Part shown: positions 62,301-64,000 of the stretch, piece after piece
Numbering within the stretch: position 1 is the stretch's first letter
Layout of the letters: the number at the start of each line of letters is the position of its first letter
Assembly (NCBI GenBank): GCA_015350385.1
Contig: WNKI01000002.1
Span: 1,248,989-1,312,988, forward strand
Direction of reading: 5' to 3'
DNA length: 64,000 bases
Source: Aculops lycopersici
Lineage: Eukaryota > Arthropoda > Arachnida > Trombidiformes > Eriophyidae
Position numbers and translations under genes: made by a program
Notes under the pieces: generated by a model
Database searches by the model: none
What the model was told of the DNA's origin: nothing
Seen by the model: only the letters and a program-made list of their open reading frames with translations

Positions 62301-64000
62301 GTCAGGGCTACGAGCAACACCTACCTGTTATCCTATCGGAACAGGAGCGCTCCACTTCGGCAACCAGCAACGAGCAGTCGCCAATGTCGGCAGGCGGCGA
62401 GCTCCGAGCGGAAGTGCCGTTGGCCTCGGCGCCGGAAGAGCCCAGGTTTGATCGAGCGCAGAGGTCGCCAAGTCGCCGCGTTGACAAGTACAGAGATCTC
62501 GTGCGAAGTCCTGTGGCCGACTACATTCACAGTGGCTCCTATCCTACGGCCAACCGTTCGCCTGCTGACCATCTAGTGAGATCTAACATGCACATACAAC
62601 AGCAGCAACAACAACCAGTGAGAGTTGATTATAGTCAGGTGCGACCAAAGGTGGATAGTCGCTGGAGTGATGGTAATAATAACACTGCCTCGACACAGGG
62701 GCTGCCCTACGAGTTTACTCAGGCAACTTCCGGCAGAAATCACGGGCCGGAGGGCGCGGATTCTGGTGTGCACACTGCAACCACAACAATGGAGACGATG
62801 AGGCAACGTGGCGGAGGGCAATATATGCAATCGCCTGGCGCCCAACTTCCGGCTTACGAGACGAACCCGACGAGGAGCGTCTCAAGGCAAACCATTATCA
62901 AAACTCGGAGGCTCAGCGTGGATAGTGTTGAGTTGGCAACGACCATCGAGAAATCCATCAGAAAGTACAAACAGGAGACAAAACTTTTTGAGGAATTACA
63001 AAATCTCAAGCGAAGTCAGATCAGATCTGGACGAGCAAATGAGGCTCTGCTAGTGAAGAGGTTAATTGAGCATTTCAGCAACGAGGTAGCTCCGTTAGAT
63101 TTACTTGAACCCTACCATGGACCCTACACTTATAAATCCTACGAGCGCTTTCTCTACGATCAACTTAGGAAATTATCCCAATCGAATCAAGCCAAACTGT
63201 CAAAAGTGCTGACTGACGACCAACTTGAGGCCTACAATCAACAGCGCGACTTGTATCACACCCAATTGCAACGCCAACTCGAGGAGCTTGCAAACAACGA
63301 CGTCGAAGAGAGGAATTACGCCGACGAAGATTTGAAAGCTGAACTGGAGTTGAGGAAGGTGATGGAATCCGCAGATGGCCGGGATGACTCGAACAGTTTG
63401 ATCTTGGAAACTAGCGGAGCCTTAGAGGATATTCGAGTCAAGGGCAAGAGCGGTGACTCAATGAATATTCCGGAGAGTCACTCACTTGATGCTCAAAAGA
63501 TTGACCGGGAGCTAATTGAGCATAAGCAGCAATCAATCGACAAAACCTCAGCGGCCATGACTGAGATCGAGAAGGAGTTGGAACAACCGGAAGTTTTGGG
63601 AGGCAAGAGTGTGGAGACTCGAGAGGACCAAGGTCTTCGCAAGGCTAGCGTTTCGTCGATCAACTCATCAAGTCGCCGCTCCTCAGCTGACATTGAACGC
63701 GAGAGGATGCTTAGTTTACCATTGCGCACCGGAAGTGGCGATGAAGTCTCGCAAAATGCAAACGAGAATGACAATGAAGAGCAACAGGAAATAGAAACTG
63801 AGCCGTTCAAGGAGGAGATTCATCAAATTGTTGCGGAGCAAGCAAACTCGTTGGCTAGCTCTATTGTTGTTGACGCTTTGGGTAACGTTTCGCGAATTGG
63901 ATCAGCCAACAAGAGCATTCCGGCTGAAGAATCGTCATTGGATTGTGATCATGAGTTGAATGGATCATATCCAAGGGAAGACATCAACTACGAATTGGAG
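59303..64000 (+). CDS. Large ankyrin-repeat protein with CxxC pair and coiled coil, incomplete at the window end
   Basis: From the ATG at 59303 one frame stays open for 1566 codons to the last base, so the stop lies outside the window. Ankyrin repeats fill about residues 50-640, with clear T/S-P-L-H-x-A motifs near 143, 183, 217, 331, 364, 417, 449, 482 and 518 and a last one near 615. They are broken by Gln/Ser/Asn-rich insertions near 255-300, 395-415 and 550-605. A long low-complexity region follows. It contains a C-x2-C-x9-C-x2-C motif (C878, C881, C891, C894) that may bind zinc. Around 1205-1345 there is a charged helical, coiled-coil-like region with a conserved-looking patch L-L-E-P-Y-H-G-P-Y near 1270. 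The tail is Glu-rich. The repeat pattern recalls inversin or Diego type scaffolds, but orthology is not shown. It probably acts as a protein-binding scaffold. Confidence 0.82.
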   Translation, partial: MKQSLDPRAGNEQLAAEDLSANSNNNINNRLSRSNGHAHHRHHSSRPSTFDQLIEACKRKDLASIQSIVGGRPELVNKRDRLNRNLLHYSVILVQSGESTKFQKTNSEQVEANRLLESRSLDCFSYLIDRGDIKLWWQQDADGLSVLHLAVISSNLTLVRHLIYEHPYSTKYPLVCTLDNEHHSPLHWAVITNNLDCVKLLINYAGVKLAHEPDLNGATPLHYATQISDYPKYRQQLRDMLKSVGSHQYPSSQVIQWLTSMDSVHRESDDPQGKAIVRGNGQLAQQQRQWMTTNYSSMDATSDTTSTGGYEVLEYLVRLPQVNLECVDKDRRTPLLWAASSGCREAIVLLVSRGANINCSDINRLSPLHCAASHGFTECLECLLNLSQGSGEATQNPTTNDNNSNSNQVNQSDSLNCTPLFYSVLSGNIDCIELLLDRGAKCDWQDAKGRTAAHFAALKGQLNSLKLLQDRGANLWLPNKQGDLPLHYAIKSGRQQVVRWLLENSPYERAINAINNFGRAPIHLAIIKDNASMAEYLIQCGANLNQLVKVRDRLTSSKSATQGNMWSSLHDTSDSASGEHTTPSNEAPLMTKQQQQQQQQQVVNTRTKNGSSYHYETAMDMASKLGHHDCLKLLIAHNALPAAKVLADRQTGNVKRSIGNSMSLFDLQSVDGPSPIGFDTSSSSASTILPMNQTPQQVGTPTNLPAFSRMPKLTRPAPDSLPMSDSTGSSALSQNSMNSVRGLGKLPQKSAQFAPKTTQPIGRSSGDGRQQSELVDRERASYPCKGGISYNNDLMDASIKCRVYSNPSSHPLQHQHQHRSFPETNNVNHQLNQRVRIPRSTSGAGGRSSRSAEAASGYSAFGSQEIVTNVNVYTTSPCAHCMHNQLVGDDCIQCAQLPTMASPQQYRRHQQQRSKSQGRAASSQMVPAARRSIEVVSGDDSDLTSEMATGGESEQEVGGENQLPAIIGQKNQIAQKPLSYNVQHQHQQRPNPQLRHLPPSQGYEQHLPVILSEQERSTSATSNEQSPMSAGGELRAEVPLASAPEEPRFDRAQRSPSRRVDKYRDLVRSPVADYIHSGSYPTANRSPADHLVRSNMHIQQQQQQPVRVDYSQVRPKVDSRWSDGNNNTASTQGLPYEFTQATSGRNHGPEGADSGVHTATTTMETMRQRGGGQYMQSPGAQLPAYETNPTRSVSRQTIIKTRRLSVDSVELATTIEKSIRKYKQETKLFEELQNLKRSQIRSGRANEALLVKRLIEHFSNEVAPLDLLEPYHGPYTYKSYERFLYDQLRKLSQSNQAKLSKVLTDDQLEAYNQQRDLYHTQLQRQLEELANNDVEERNYADEDLKAELELRKVMESADGRDDSNSLILETSGALEDIRVKGKSGDSMNIPESHSLDAQKIDRELIEHKQQSIDKTSAAMTEIEKELEQPEVLGGKSVETREDQGLRKASVSSINSSSRRSSADIERERMLSLPLRTGSGDEVSQNANENDNEEQQEIETEPFKEEIHQIVAEQANSLASSIVVDALGNVSRIGSANKSIPAEESSLDCDHELNGSYPREDINYELE

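Overview
This is nuclear DNA from an invertebrate animal, most likely an arthropod. It has GT-AG introns, AATAAA poly(A) signals, long non-coding stretches, CAA/CAG/CAT-type low-complexity tracts inside coding regions, and animal genes such as a CD36-family receptor, a class I-like glucose transporter, PQBP1, TBC1D23 and aromatic amino acid decarboxylase. I could not fix the taxon. A chelicerate (mite-like) or other non-insect arthropod is an inference only.

Layout. 1-3041: non-coding. 3042-6272: CD36/SNMP-family receptor with two large low-complexity insertions. 6273-16325: about 10 kb with no supported gene. 16326-19861: ABCG half-transporter in three exons, one of only 19 nt. 19862-25093: non-coding, with a (GA)n/(GAC)n array and an assembly gap. 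25094-27280: a divergent pair, a very short CENP-C-like cupin protein (minus) and a shortened COG7-like Golgi tether subunit (plus). 28048-30687: glucose transporter with a tail of about 400 residues. 30989-32032: PQBP1 (minus). 32350-37066: a complete hAT DNA transposon with perfect 31-bp inverted repeats, an 8-bp target duplication, an intact transposase and, on the other strand, an unusual cargo protein (chromodomain, Ulp1/C48-like peptidase signature, zinc finger). 37075-42161: non-coding with hairpins. 42162-43784: PP2C phosphatase. 45024-51173: seven-exon aromatic amino acid decarboxylase whose last exon runs in frame into a complete GTP cyclohydrolase I. 51760-53442: nicotinate phosphoribosyltransferase (minus). 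54393-57551: TBC1D23. 59303 to the window end: large ankyrin-repeat protein, incomplete.

Two observations stand out. The first is the AADC-GTP cyclohydrolase I reading frame, which would join the decarboxylase that makes dopamine and serotonin to the first enzyme of the tetrahydrobiopterin cofactor needed by the hydroxylases just upstream in the same pathway. The second is the hAT element with its second gene. Most of the large genes are intronless over kilobases, and many carry long His/Gln/Asn-rich insertions or tails, so the locus combines intron loss with low-complexity expansion.
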